Positions 10,882 through 21,043 of a stretch of DNA of 64,000 bases are shown here, in pieces. The stretch is from positions 744,001-808,000 of the forward strand of contig CAVVIH010000006.1 of the NCBI GenBank assembly GCA_963748295.1, in the 5' to 3' direction. The notes beneath the pieces were generated by a model. It had not been told where the DNA came from and made no database searches. It worked only from the letters and a program-made list of their open reading frames with translations. This stretch comes from CAVVIH01 sp963748295 (GTDB taxonomy: Bacteria > Acidobacteriota > Vicinamibacteria > Vicinamibacterales > 2-12-FULL-66-21). Both the position numbers and the translations under genes were made by a program. The number at the start of each line of letters is the position of its first letter. Position 1 is the stretch's first letter.

Positions 10882-10892
10882 TCAGTCCGGGT

Positions 10893-10919
10893 GCTCGGGC
10901 CCCGGGGCTCGGGCTCGGA
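10893..10919. repeat. short GC-rich heptamer run upstream of gltA
   Basis: Consecutive 7-mers GCTCGGG, CCCCGGG and GCTCGGG, then a partial fourth, lie just upstream of the citrate synthase start. This short run has the same period as the larger heptamer elements in the window. It could be a decayed copy or simple GC-rich sequence. Confidence 0.4.
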
Positions 10920-10922
10920 GTC

Positions 10923-11018
10923 AGCCTGCCGCGCCGGAGCTTCAGCGAAGGCGGAGCCTGCCGCGCCGGAGCATTAGCGAAGGCGGAGCCTGCCGCGCCG
11001 GAGCATTAGCGAAGGCGG
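10923..11018. repeat. three tandem copies of a 32-base repeat
   Basis: The units are 10923-10954, 10955-10986 and 10987-11018. Each begins AGCCTGCCGCGCCGGAGC and ends AGCGAAGGCGG. The first copy differs from the other two at two bases (GAGCTTCAGCG versus GAGCATTAGCG). The end of each unit can pair with its middle (GCCGGAGCTTCAGCGAAGGC is imperfectly palindromic). The stop codon of the adjacent minus-strand membrane protein lies inside the third copy, so the repeat has shaped that protein's last residues. There are no spacers, so this is not a CRISPR array. Confidence 0.85.
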
Positions 11019-11425
11019 GGGCGAGGCTTGTAGACGGTCCCGACGATCGTGCCGTAGACGGCGAACTCGACGATGTAGTCGACCAGCCGCGCAGCGAAGA
11101 GTTCCGGCGCCATCGGCCACGCCATGTATTCGAAGGTGATCGCGAACGCGCAGATGAGGATGCCGACGAGGACGCCGAAACGCAGGCCTTCCTGCGTCCC
11201 GCTGCTGCCTTCGTAGCCTTTGGCGTAGGCATACGCGAACGCGAAAAAGCCGACGAGCGCGAAGGCGAGGCCGAAAGGCAGGATCGTCTGCTGGTCGTCC
11301 GCAGGCCGCATGCCGGCGTGCTGCGAGTAGATGTCCGCGAGCAGCACGCCGTGCACGACGTAGCTCAGGCCAAGGTACACGAGCCACGCGGCCAGCGCCG
11401 CCATCGCTACACGCGGAAGGTTCAT
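11006..11425 (-). CDS. small four-helix membrane protein of unknown function
   Basis: This 139-residue hydrophobic protein has about four membrane segments: ~6-30, ~47-70, ~82-100 and ~112-130. No enzymatic motif is visible and I do not recognise the family with confidence. It may be a DUF1761-like integral membrane protein. ATG 11425 is 21 bases downstream of the glycosyltransferase stop, so the two may be cotranscribed. The C terminus (PRPRLR) is encoded partly by the third unit of the 32-base repeat. Confidence 0.65.
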   Translation of the reverse strand: MNLPRVAMAALAAWLVYLGLSYVVHGVLLADIYSQHAGMRPADDQQTILPFGLAFALVGFFAFAYAYAKGYEGSSGTQEGLRFGVLVGILICAFAITFEYMAWPMAPELFAARLVDYIVEFAVYGTIVGTVYKPRPRLR

Positions 11426-11446
11426 GCGCGATCCGGCGCGGGGGTG

Positions 11447-12946
11447 CTACTTCGCAATCTCCGGCGCTTGCATCATGCCGTCACCGGAGAGCTGCTGGAA
11501 GATCGAGAGCAGGCCGGTGTAGAGGAACCCGATCTGGAAGAGCATCAGGAACGGCAGCGTCGGATAGATCTGGTTCGTGAGCGCGTAGAACACCGTCCAG
11601 GTGAAGTACAGGCCCAGCGCCAGCTCGATCAGCGGCTGCACGCCGACGGTCTGGTGATAGCGCTTGCCCACCCACTCGTCGCTCTGCCGCTCGATGCCGT
11701 ACTTCGGCGTCCGCGCGAACTCGCTCTGCTTGCCGAACATCCCCTCGATCACCGCGCGGCTGTTGTTCACGCACAGCCCGATCCCGATCGACATCAGGAA
11801 CGGCAGGTACTTGAGACGCTGACGCCAGTCCGCGTAGAGCTCGCGCTGCGACACCACGTAAAAGTTGCCGATCGAGAACGTCGCGGCGAAGAACAGCGGC
11901 ACGTCGATCAACAGCGTCTCGGTCCAGCCCATGTTGTAGCGGACCAGCATGGCGGGAAACATCAGCACCGACAGCACCGACATCAGCAGATAGTTGAAGT
12001 TTGCCGACAGGTGGAAGAACGCTTCCGCCTTCACCGCGAACGGCTGCTGCGATCCGAGGATCCGCGGCATCAGCTTGAGGCAGGTCTGGATCGACCCCTT
12101 CGCCCACCGATGCTGCTGCGACTTGAACGAGTTCATCTCCACCGGCACTTCCGCCGGCGAGATGACGTCGGGCAGGAACACGAAGCGCCAGCCCTTCAGC
12201 TGGGCGCGGTAGCTGAGGTCGAGGTCCTCCGTCAGCGTGTCGTGCTGCCAGCCGCCGGCGCTGGCGATCGCGGCGCGGCGCCACACGCCCGCGGTGCCGT
12301 TGAAGTTGAAGAAACAGCCCGCGCGGTTGCGGCTGCCGTGCTCGAGGACGAAATGCGCGTCGAGCAGGATCGACTGAATCTTCGTGAGCAGGGAATAGTC
12401 GGCGTTGATGTGGCCCCAGCGCGCCTGCACCATGCCGATGTTCGGGTCGCTCTCGAAGTACGGAAGCGTCTGGCGCAGGAACTCCCGCGGCGGAACGAAG
12501 TCGGCGTCGAAGATCGCGATGTAGTCGCCGGACGCCTTCTTCAGGCCGGCCTCGAGCGCGCCGGCCTTGTACCCGGTGCGATCCGCCCGGTGTATGTAGT
12601 GGATGTTGAACCCGCGCGCGGCAAACCGTCGCACCGCAAGGTCGGCGATTTCGGAGGTCTCGTCGGTCGAGTCGTCGAGGACCTGAATCTCCATCAGCTC
12701 TTTCGGATAGTCCATCTCGCAGACCGCGCCGATGAGGCGATCCACGACGTACATCTCATTGAAGACCGGGAGCTGAACCGTGACGAGGGGAAACACGGTC
12801 GGCTGGGGCAACGGCTTCGGCGCGTTGCCTTTGTGTTTCATGTAAAGATACACAAGGTAATAGCGGTGCCAGCCGTAGATGGCCAGAATGCTCAGCACGA
12901 AGAAGTACAGAACCAGTATCAGCGTTTCGGTCAGATTCAAGCTCAT
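11447..12946 (-). CDS. cellulose-synthase-like family 2 glycosyltransferase
   Basis: This is a membrane-embedded processive-type GT2. It has an N-terminal membrane segment (~7-28), then a GT-A domain with VTVQLPVFNE, the UDP-binding DDST, the DxD in FDADFVPP, TEDLDL, and the QxxRW signature in QQHRWAKGS, then several C-terminal membrane segments. Homologues make beta-glucan or mannan-type polymers. No BcsB or c-di-GMP PilZ partner is nearby, so the product is unknown. ATG 12946 was preferred to a TTG two codons upstream. A good promoter lies at 12981-13010. Confidence 0.87.
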   Translation of the reverse strand: MSLNLTETLILVLYFFVLSILAIYGWHRYYLVYLYMKHKGNAPKPLPQPTVFPLVTVQLPVFNEMYVVDRLIGAVCEMDYPKELMEIQVLDDSTDETSEIADLAVRRFAARGFNIHYIHRADRTGYKAGALEAGLKKASGDYIAIFDADFVPPREFLRQTLPYFESDPNIGMVQARWGHINADYSLLTKIQSILLDAHFVLEHGSRNRAGCFFNFNGTAGVWRRAAIASAGGWQHDTLTEDLDLSYRAQLKGWRFVFLPDVISPAEVPVEMNSFKSQQHRWAKGSIQTCLKLMPRILGSQQPFAVKAEAFFHLSANFNYLLMSVLSVLMFPAMLVRYNMGWTETLLIDVPLFFAATFSIGNFYVVSQRELYADWRQRLKYLPFLMSIGIGLCVNNSRAVIEGMFGKQSEFARTPKYGIERQSDEWVGKRYHQTVGVQPLIELALGLYFTWTVFYALTNQIYPTLPFLMLFQIGFLYTGLLSIFQQLSGDGMMQAPEIAK

Positions 12947-12980
12947 AGACAAATGAAAGCGTCAGGCGAAACAACCGATC

Positions 12981-13010
12981 ATGTTAATGCTCGGCTGGAA
13001 ACGAAGTCAA
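12981..13010 (-). promoter_or_regulatory. sigma70-type promoter for the cellulose-synthase-like gene
   Basis: Minus strand: -35 TTGACT at 13010-13005 (5 of 6 matches), an 18-base spacer, and -10 TAACAT at 12986-12981 (4 of 6). Transcription would start near 12974 and leave a leader of about 28 bases before ATG 12946. It sits in the 96-base divergent gap shared with larB. Confidence 0.5.
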
Positions 13011-13042
13011 CGCGGGGCGGCCGGGACGGTAACAGCAACACG

Positions 13043-13804
13043 ATGACGCGGCTGGAACTTCGTGACCTCCTGCAGGACGTCCAATCGGGCCGCCTTACGC
13101 CTGAGGCGGCGCACGAGCGCATCCTTCAAGTTCTGCGCCAGGCCCCGTTCGAAGACCTCGGTTTCGCTCGGGTCGATCACCATCGCCGCGTCCGTCAGGG
13201 GTTCCCGGAAGTGGTTTTCGGGCCTGGAAAAAGCCCGGATCAGATCGCCGCGATCGCCGCGCGCATCGTCGGGGCAGGCGAAAGTCTGCTGGTGACGCGC
13301 ACGACCCCCGAGGCATTTGCCGCCGTTCGGGCGGTTCTGCCTGACGCACAGTTTCACGACCTGGCCAGAACCATTACGCTCCGGGTCGGAAATCCATCAC
13401 CCGGACGCGGCCCGGTGCTGATCGCGGCGGCCGGCACCGCCGACCTTCCGGTTGCCGAAGAAGCCGCCATCACCGCGGAGATGATGGGGAACGTCGTGGA
13501 ACGAATCTATGACGTCGGCGTCGCCGGGCTGCACCGTCTGCTGGCCGAGCATGCCCGCCTGATTGCCGCCCGTGTCGTGATTGTCGTCGCCGGGATGGAA
13601 GGCGCGCTGCCGAGCGTCATCGGCGGCCTGGTCGACGTCCCCGTGATTGCGGTCCCGACCAGCGTCGGCTACGGCGCCAGCTTCGGCGGGCTCACCGCGC
13701 TGCTGGCGATGCTGAACAGCTGTGCGAGCGGCATTTCGGTCGTCAACATCGACAACGGCTTCGGCGCCGCGGCCATCGCCAGCTCGATCAATCACTTACC
13801 CTGA
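13043..13804 (+). CDS. larB: LarB, pyridinium-3,5-biscarboxylic acid mononucleotide synthase
   Basis: LarB carboxylates nicotinic acid adenine dinucleotide and hydrolyses it, the first step to the nickel-pincer nucleotide cofactor of lactate racemase-type enzymes. The 253-residue product, the typical length, has a ~100-residue N-terminal region and a PurE-like C-terminal domain: AAAGTADLPVAEEAA, VVAGMEGALPSVIGGLVDVPVIAVPTS, GYGASFGGLTALLAMLNSC and NIDNGFGAA. ATG 13043 was chosen from the family N terminus (MTRLELRDLLQDVQSG). The open frame extends much further upstream, but that part is antisense to other genes. larC, larE and larA are not in the window. Confidence 0.9.
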   Translation: MTRLELRDLLQDVQSGRLTPEAAHERILQVLRQAPFEDLGFARVDHHRRVRQGFPEVVFGPGKSPDQIAAIAARIVGAGESLLVTRTTPEAFAAVRAVLPDAQFHDLARTITLRVGNPSPGRGPVLIAAAGTADLPVAEEAAITAEMMGNVVERIYDVGVAGLHRLLAEHARLIAARVVIVVAGMEGALPSVIGGLVDVPVIAVPTSVGYGASFGGLTALLAMLNSCASGISVVNIDNGFGAAAIASSINHLP

Positions 13805-13927
13805 CTTTCCCGGTTTTTTCGTACTGACGCGGATCAAATTTCGCGTTTGTGAAGCCTTCCCGCCATCGGATATAGTTGACGATTGCCCTGTCGAGCCTGA
13901 AGCTCACGAATCTCAGCTGACAACCCG

Positions 13928-16408
13928 ATGCACCCAGGCGCCCTCCGGGCCCTTGAATTCGATCGGATCGTCGACGCCGTGTGCCGGTACGCGCAAACGC
14001 CGCCGGGACGGGCGAAGCTCGCGCGTCTCGAACCGCTGACCGATGCGCACGCGGTGACGGGCGCGCTGGCGTCCACCGCGGAAACCGCGCGGTTCCTGTC
14101 GGAGAATCACGTCGGCCTGCAGGCGCCCGCGGATCTCGACGCGCTGCTCACGGGTCTCGCGGTCGAAGGCCGGGCGCTCGAGCCGCTCCACCTGCTCGGG
14201 CTTGCCGGGTTCCTGGCGTCGATCGAGTCGGCGTGCGCGGCGATTCGCCGGGCCCGCGCCGCCTTCCCCATCCTCCGCACGATTGCGGACAACGCGGCAT
14301 CGTTCGATCACGAAATCGCGGACATCCGCAAGAAGATCGACCCGGGCGGCGAGGTGGTGGACGACGCGAGCCCGGAGCTGCGGAGCATTCGCGACCGGCT
14401 GCGCAAACAGCGCGCGCGGCTGCGCGGCACCCTCGAGTCGTACCTTCGTGGCAAGGACACCGCCAAGTACCTGCAGCAGCAGATCGTCACGGATCGCAAC
14501 GGCCGCTACGTGCTCGTCGTGCGCAGCGAGCATCGATCCGCGATTCCCGGAATCGTCCACGGCAGCTCCGGCAGCGGCGCGAGCCTCTTTCTCGAGCCCC
14601 TCAGCACCGTCGAAATCAACAACGACATCGTCGCGCTCGAACAGCAGGAAGCCGAGGAGGTGCGGCGGATCCTGGTCGCGCTCGCGGACCGGTTCCGCCA
14701 GCGCGGATCCGATCTGCAGCGAACGCTCGAAGCAGCCACCGAGCTCGACATCCTGCAGGCGCGTGCGAGATTTTCGATCGCGGTCGACGGGATCAAGCCG
14801 GCAATTGCCGCCGACGGCCGCCTCGAGCTGCGCGGCGCGCGCCATCCGCTGCTGATTCCCGCGGTTCGCCGGCGACTGGACGACGACGCCGCTGACGCCG
14901 ACGCGGAAGGTCCGAAGATCACGGAGACGTCGCCGGTGCCCGTCGATGTCCTGCTGATTCCGCCCGTCAAGGTTCTCGTGATCACGGGTCCGAACACCGG
15001 CGGCAAGACCGTCGCGTTGAAAACGGCGGGTCTGCTGTCGCTCATGGCACAGGCGGGCCTGCTCATCCCGGCGGCGGAGGGATCGCAGATACCCGTCTAC
15101 AAATCGGTCTTCGCCGACATCGGCGACGAGCAATCGATCGCGGAGAGCCTGAGCACCTTCTCCGGCCACATCGCCAACATCGTGGCCATGGATCGTGCGC
15201 TCGCGCTGCCGGCGCTCGTCCTGCTCGATGAAGCTGGCGCCGGCACCGACCCGGTCGAAGGCGGCGCGCTGGCGATGGCGATGATCGAGCATTTCCGGCA
15301 GCGCGGCGCCGCCCTGATCGCGACGACGCACTACGACGCGTTGAAGTCGTACGCATCGACCACGGAGGGAGTCACTCCGGCCGGCTTTGGCTTCGATCCC
15401 GTGACGTTCGCGCCGACATATCGGCTCAATTACGGCGCGCCCGGGAGCAGCCTGGCGCTCGAGATCGCGACCAGGCTCGGCCTGCCGCCCTCGATCATCG
15501 ACCAGGCGCGCGCGCACCGCAGCGAGCGCGAGACGCAGCTGGCGGATCACCTCGCGAAGGTCGAGCGCGACATGCAGGCGCTCGATCACGAACGGCGGCT
15601 CCTCGGCCGCGAGCGGGAGACGCTCGGCGAGCAGTCGGCCAAGCTGCACGCGCGAGAGCAGGAAATCAGGAATCGCGAGGAAACGTTCAGGCGCCGGCTC
15701 GACGAGCGCATCGACGAGCGGCTGCGCGATGCGCGGCGCGAGATCGACGCGGTGGTCGCCTCGCTGAAGGCACGGACCGACGCGCTGGTGACCGACGCGT
15801 CGCGGGGCGCGCGCCTGGTGACGACCGGCGACACCGGCGCCGCGCGCGCGGACGCGCGGGCCGCGCTCGACGCGATTGGGGAGCGCGTGCGGCGCGGCGA
15901 GCCGGCGTCCCCTTCTCCGCAGCCGGCTGCGGCGTCACCGGGTCAGCCGTCACGGGCGGCTGCCGTCGGCGATCGCGTGCTCGTTGGCGCGTTCGGCCTC
16001 GAAGGCATCGTCAAGGGCGTGAGCGGCCGCGAGGCGGAAGTCGACGTCAGGGGCAAACGTCTGCGCACCCGCCTCGACGAGCTTCGCGTCGTTGGCGGGG
16101 CGGCGCCGGCCCAGAAGCCGGCGCAGGTGCGCGTCAACGTCGAGCTCCAGCCGCGGGAAGGGTCGCTGACCGAATTGAACGTGATCGGCTGCAACGTCGA
16201 CGAGGCGCTGTCCCGGGCGGAGCGGTTTCTCGACGAAGCGCTGCTCGGCGAGTTGCGGACGGTGCGGGTCATCCATGGTTACGGAACGGGCCAGCTGCGT
16301 CGTGCGATCGCGGGGTTCCTGCAGACACATCCGCTGGTTGCGACGTTCGCCTCCGCGCCCGCGGAACAGGGCGGCGGCGGGGTCACGGTTGTTGAACTGA
16401 AAGAGTAG
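13928..16408 (+). CDS. mutS2: MutS2-family endonuclease
   Basis: MutS2 acts on branched recombination intermediates and, in some bacteria, on collided ribosomes; it is not a mismatch-repair MutS. The 826-residue protein has a MutS core, the ABC-type ATPase with Walker A ITGPNTGGKT (~residue 353) and Walker B LLDEAGAGTDPVEGGAL, a long charged coiled coil (~520-625), a KOW-like beta region (~680-720), and a C-terminal Smr nuclease domain (VIGCNVDEALSRAERFLDEA, VIHGYGTGQLR). Its TAG forms part of a GC-rich heptamer run that bridges to dnaG. Confidence 0.95.
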   Translation: MHPGALRALEFDRIVDAVCRYAQTPPGRAKLARLEPLTDAHAVTGALASTAETARFLSENHVGLQAPADLDALLTGLAVEGRALEPLHLLGLAGFLASIESACAAIRRARAAFPILRTIADNAASFDHEIADIRKKIDPGGEVVDDASPELRSIRDRLRKQRARLRGTLESYLRGKDTAKYLQQQIVTDRNGRYVLVVRSEHRSAIPGIVHGSSGSGASLFLEPLSTVEINNDIVALEQQEAEEVRRILVALADRFRQRGSDLQRTLEAATELDILQARARFSIAVDGIKPAIAADGRLELRGARHPLLIPAVRRRLDDDAADADAEGPKITETSPVPVDVLLIPPVKVLVITGPNTGGKTVALKTAGLLSLMAQAGLLIPAAEGSQIPVYKSVFADIGDEQSIAESLSTFSGHIANIVAMDRALALPALVLLDEAGAGTDPVEGGALAMAMIEHFRQRGAALIATTHYDALKSYASTTEGVTPAGFGFDPVTFAPTYRLNYGAPGSSLALEIATRLGLPPSIIDQARAHRSERETQLADHLAKVERDMQALDHERRLLGRERETLGEQSAKLHAREQEIRNREETFRRRLDERIDERLRDARREIDAVVASLKARTDALVTDASRGARLVTTGDTGAARADARAALDAIGERVRRGEPASPSPQPAAASPGQPSRAAAVGDRVLVGAFGLEGIVKGVSGREAEVDVRGKRLRTRLDELRVVGGAAPAQKPAQVRVNVELQPREGSLTELNVIGCNVDEALSRAERFLDEALLGELRTVRVIHGYGTGQLRRAIAGFLQTHPLVATFASAPAEQGGGGVTVVELKE

Positions 16409-16436
16409 GGGCCGGGGGCCAGGGGCCGGGGGCCGG
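16408..16436. repeat. heptanucleotide element 2 (tandem, one orientation)
   Basis: Four tandem 7-mers (GGGGCCG, GGGGCCA, GGGGCCG, GGGGCCG) run from the last base of the mutS2 stop codon to 3 bases before the dnaG ATG. The G-rich run replaces a normal ribosome-binding region for dnaG. Unlike elements 1, 4 and 5 it has no separate inverted arm, though GGGGCC and GGCCCC can partly fold back. Confidence 0.75.
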
Positions 16437-16438
16437 AA

Positions 16439-18217
16439 ATGGGATTGTTTCCACCATCGTTCGTCGACGACCTCAAGTCGCACGCCGACATCGTGCACGT
16501 GGTCACCGAGCGCGTGCCGTCGCTGAAGCGAAGCGGCGCGACGTGGAAGGGGTTGTGTCCCTTTCACGGCGAAAAAACGCCGTCGTTTCACGTGAACGGC
16601 GACAAAGGCCTGTTCTATTGCTTCGGCTGCGGTGTCGGCGGCGACGTGATCAAGTTCGTCGAGCTGTTCGACAAGGTCACGTTTCCGGAAGCTGTCCGTC
16701 AGCTCGCCGCGCGCGCCGGCCTGGCCGTCCCGGAATCCGAGGATGCACGACAGGACGCCGAGACGCAGCGCGAGCGCGACGCGCTGCTGAAGATCCATGA
16801 CGTCGCGGCCGCATGGTTCAGGGAACAGCTTGCCGGGCCAATGGGAGCGGCGGCGCGCCGGCTGCTTGCCGACCGCGGCATGACGGCGGCGACGATCGAG
16901 CAGCTCGGGTTCGGCTATGCGCCGGCGTCACGCGAGGGGCTGAAAACGCATCTGATGAAGAAGGGCTTCCCGCCGGCGGTCGCGATCCGGAGCGGCCTGG
17001 TCGCCGAGCGCGAGCAGGGCGTGCTCGTCGATCGGTTCAGGAACCGGCTGATCATCCCGATCGCGCGCGATACGGGATCCGTAATCGCATTCGGGGGCCG
17101 GGCGATGGAGGCGGGGCAGCAGCCGAAGTACCTGAATTCTCCCGAGACGCCGATTTATGTCAAAGGAAGAACGATTTACGGGCTGCACTTGAGCAAGGCG
17201 GCGATTCAGAAAGCGCGGCATGCCGTGCTTGTCGAGGGGTATTTCGACGTGGCCCAGGCGCTGCAAGCGGGCATTACGAACGTGGTGGCCTCGTCCGGCA
17301 CCGCGTTGACGTCCGCGCAGGCGCGCCTGCTGAAACGTTTTGCCGCCAGCGTCGTTCTGAGCTTTGATCCCGATGCGGCCGGCCAGGGGGCCGCGGCACG
17401 TACATCGGAGCTGCTCGTGGCGGAGGGGTTCAAGGTGAACGTGGCAATGCTCCCGGGGGGCGCCGATCCCGACACGTTCATCAGGAAGCACGGGGGCGCG
17501 GCGTATCAGTCGAGGCTCAAGTCGTCCCGGCCGTACCTGGAGTACCTGCTCGACCGGACCGCATCCGAACACGACTTCACGCAGGACGACAGCCGGCGCG
17601 AGTTCCTGGCCCGGATGCTGGGTGTAGCGGCGCGCATTCCGGACGCCGCCGGGCGTGACCAGTTTGCGGACAGGCTGGCGCACAAGGCGAGAATTACGGA
17701 AGAGGTGGTCCGGGCGGAGATTCGCAAGGCCGCCGTGCAGAAGCAGACGGCCGTCGCGGCGGTGGAACGGCGGACCGCGGCGGGCCGCCCGGCAAAACCG
17801 GCAGAATTGGGCCTGATTTGGGCGATTCTGCACCAGACCACGGCCGCCATCCCGCTGCTGGCCGAGCTCGAGCCGGGGGATCTTGAAGGGCTGGCGGCTG
17901 GGCCGATCCTTCAGCAGGCGCGATACCTGCAGGAATGGCCGGCCGGGACTTTACCGGAAGCGCTGATTCAGCGTCTAAACAGTGAAGAGGTCCGGCTGGT
18001 AGAGGAAGTCGGGAAGCAGAAGCAGTCGCCCGGCGATCCCGTGGAGTGCGTCCGGACGCTGAAACGCATGCGGTACGACCGCGAACGGGCGGCGGTTCAG
18101 CGCGAAATCGACCGGTTGCAGGAAGCCGGCGCAGCCCGGCACGACCAGGAAATCACGGCACTCTGGGATCGCAAGAAGGCGTTGCTCCAGCGCATCGAGG
18201 CCCTGATGGCGCCATGA
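16439..18217 (+). CDS. dnaG: DNA primase
   Basis: DnaG makes the RNA primers for replication. The 592-residue protein has a CHC2 zinc finger (C40, H43, C61, C64 in LCPFHGEKTPSF and FYCFGCG), the primase catalytic core, and a Toprim domain (LVEGYFDVAQA with its glutamate, VVLSFDPDAAG with the DxD). The poorly conserved C-terminal helical region would bind DnaB. The order mutS2-dnaG-rpoD extends the widespread dnaG-rpoD macromolecular synthesis operon. rpsU is absent. Confidence 0.96.
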   Translation: MGLFPPSFVDDLKSHADIVHVVTERVPSLKRSGATWKGLCPFHGEKTPSFHVNGDKGLFYCFGCGVGGDVIKFVELFDKVTFPEAVRQLAARAGLAVPESEDARQDAETQRERDALLKIHDVAAAWFREQLAGPMGAAARRLLADRGMTAATIEQLGFGYAPASREGLKTHLMKKGFPPAVAIRSGLVAEREQGVLVDRFRNRLIIPIARDTGSVIAFGGRAMEAGQQPKYLNSPETPIYVKGRTIYGLHLSKAAIQKARHAVLVEGYFDVAQALQAGITNVVASSGTALTSAQARLLKRFAASVVLSFDPDAAGQGAAARTSELLVAEGFKVNVAMLPGGADPDTFIRKHGGAAYQSRLKSSRPYLEYLLDRTASEHDFTQDDSRREFLARMLGVAARIPDAAGRDQFADRLAHKARITEEVVRAEIRKAAVQKQTAVAAVERRTAAGRPAKPAELGLIWAILHQTTAAIPLLAELEPGDLEGLAAGPILQQARYLQEWPAGTLPEALIQRLNSEEVRLVEEVGKQKQSPGDPVECVRTLKRMRYDRERAAVQREIDRLQEAGAARHDQEITALWDRKKALLQRIEALMAP

Positions 18218-18291
18218 CTCGTCCGCTCGGTTTCGAGCGGATGCCGGCACGTACGGACACATAAACGGAAACGGTCTTTTTTCATAACGGG

Positions 18292-20058
<1,767 letters not shown>

Positions 20059-20068
20059 ACTTATCCTC

Positions 20069-20141
20069 GGGCCCATAGCTCAGCGGTCAGAGCCGCCGGC
20101 TCATAACCGGCCTGTCCCAGGTTCGAATCCTGGTGGGCCCA
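20069..20141 (+). tRNA. tRNA with CAU anticodon (elongator Met or Ile2)
   Basis: The 73-base cloverleaf is complete. Acceptor GGGCCCA (20069-20075) pairs with TGGGCCC (20134-20140) plus discriminator A. The D stem is GCTC/GAGC with a short 8-base loop, the anticodon stem GCCGG/CCGGC has loop CTCATAA, and the T arm is CCAGG-TTCGAAT-CCTGG. No CCA is encoded. The GGGCCC acceptor resembles many lysidine-modified tRNA-Ile2 species as much as elongator tRNA-Met. TilS identity elements would decide. The 10-base gap to rpoD suggests cotranscription. Confidence 0.93.
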
Positions 20142-20256
20142 GCCTTCGCCCCGCCGAGACTTGCGCGCGGGGGCTACGGCTCGGCAAGCCGTGTCCGCGC
20201 GTAATCGAGGCAACGCGAAGGCTGTCTCGCCGAAGCGCGAAGCGCGAAGGCGGACG
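20142..20256. repeat. heptanucleotide/inverted element 3 after the tRNA
   Basis: Directly after the tRNA, CCTTCGCCCCGCCGAGAC (from about 20143) is mirrored by GTCTCGCCGAAG followed by three CGCGAAG-type heptamers ending near 20253. The middle holds further GC-rich pairing segments (GGCTACGGCTCGGCAAGCC). The whole block could fold into a long structured RNA after the tRNA 3' end. I see no gene here. Confidence 0.55.
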
Positions 20257-20293
20257 ACCAACGTTCGGTAACACCAAGCAATGAATGTGAACC

Positions 20294-21031
20294 TTGAACT
20301 CTGATCTCCAGCACCTCATTCAGCTCCAGGACCTCGAGATGACCGCCGAGCGGCTGCGGCGCCGGATCGGCGAGCTGCCGTCCGCGCAGGACGCGCTCGA
20401 CCGCCGGGTTGCGGACGGCACCGCGATGGTGGCCGGCGTCAAGGAACGCATCGCCGCCAATCGCGCGGCCCGTCAGGAGATCGAGAAGGACCTCGCGGCG
20501 GTGCAGACGCGACTCAGCAAGTACAAAGACCAGCTGATGGCGGTGAAGACCAACAAGGAATACCAGGCGATGCAGACGGAGATCAGCGTCGCCGAACAGG
20601 CCGTGCGGTCGCAGGAAGATCGCCTGCTCGATCGCATGGAAGAAACCGACGCGCTCGCGACGGAGTTGAAGGCGGCGGAAGCGGCGCTGAAAGCGGAGCA
20701 GGCAGAGGTGGCGCGGGAAAAGAAGGGGCTCGAGGCCGAGCTTGGCCGCGATGAGCAGGAGCTGCAGCGTCTCGCCGAAGAGCGCGCGCGGGTTGCCGGC
20801 TTGCTCTCGCCGGCGGCGCTCGCGCTGTTCGAGCACGTCGCCCGACACCGCCGGGGACTCGCGCTCTCCGAGGCCCGCGAGGGCCACTGCACCCAGTGCC
20901 ACGTGCGGTTGAGGCCTCAGGTCTACAACGAGGTCCGCCGCAACGAAGGTCTCCTTCAGTGCGAGAGCTGCTCGCGTATTCTCTACTTCCTGCCCTCCCC
21001 CGCCGCCAGCCCCGCTCCCCAAGCCTCCTGA
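20294..21031 (+). CDS. C4 zinc-ribbon coiled-coil protein (CT398/HP0958-like)
   Basis: The first ~170 of 245 residues form a long antiparallel-type coiled coil rich in Glu, Arg and Ala. A C-terminal zinc ribbon follows with cysteine pairs CTQCHVRLRPQVYNEV and CESCSRILYF, as in the CT398/HP0958 family (zf-RING_7). Related proteins act as adaptors, for example in flagellar export, but no flagellar genes are nearby and the role here is unknown. The start appears to be TTG 20294 (M-N-S-D-L-Q). No in-frame ATG fits the family N terminus. RNase H follows after 12 bases. Confidence 0.82.
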   Translation: MNSDLQHLIQLQDLEMTAERLRRRIGELPSAQDALDRRVADGTAMVAGVKERIAANRAARQEIEKDLAAVQTRLSKYKDQLMAVKTNKEYQAMQTEISVAEQAVRSQEDRLLDRMEETDALATELKAAEAALKAEQAEVAREKKGLEAELGRDEQELQRLAEERARVAGLLSPAALALFEHVARHRRGLALSEAREGHCTQCHVRLRPQVYNEVRRNEGLLQCESCSRILYFLPSPAASPAPQAS

Positions 21032-21043
21032 TCCTCGTCGCTC

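Noticed and set aside
10923..11018. Tandem 32-base repeats considered as a CRISPR array
   Set aside because: The copies abut directly with no spacers, and there are no cas genes in the window.
10817..13042. Very long plus-strand open frame upstream of and continuous with larB
   Set aside because: It is antisense to the membrane protein and cellulose-synthase-like genes, has an Arg/His-rich composition typical of GC-rich shadow frames, and the LarB family N terminus fixes the start at 13043.
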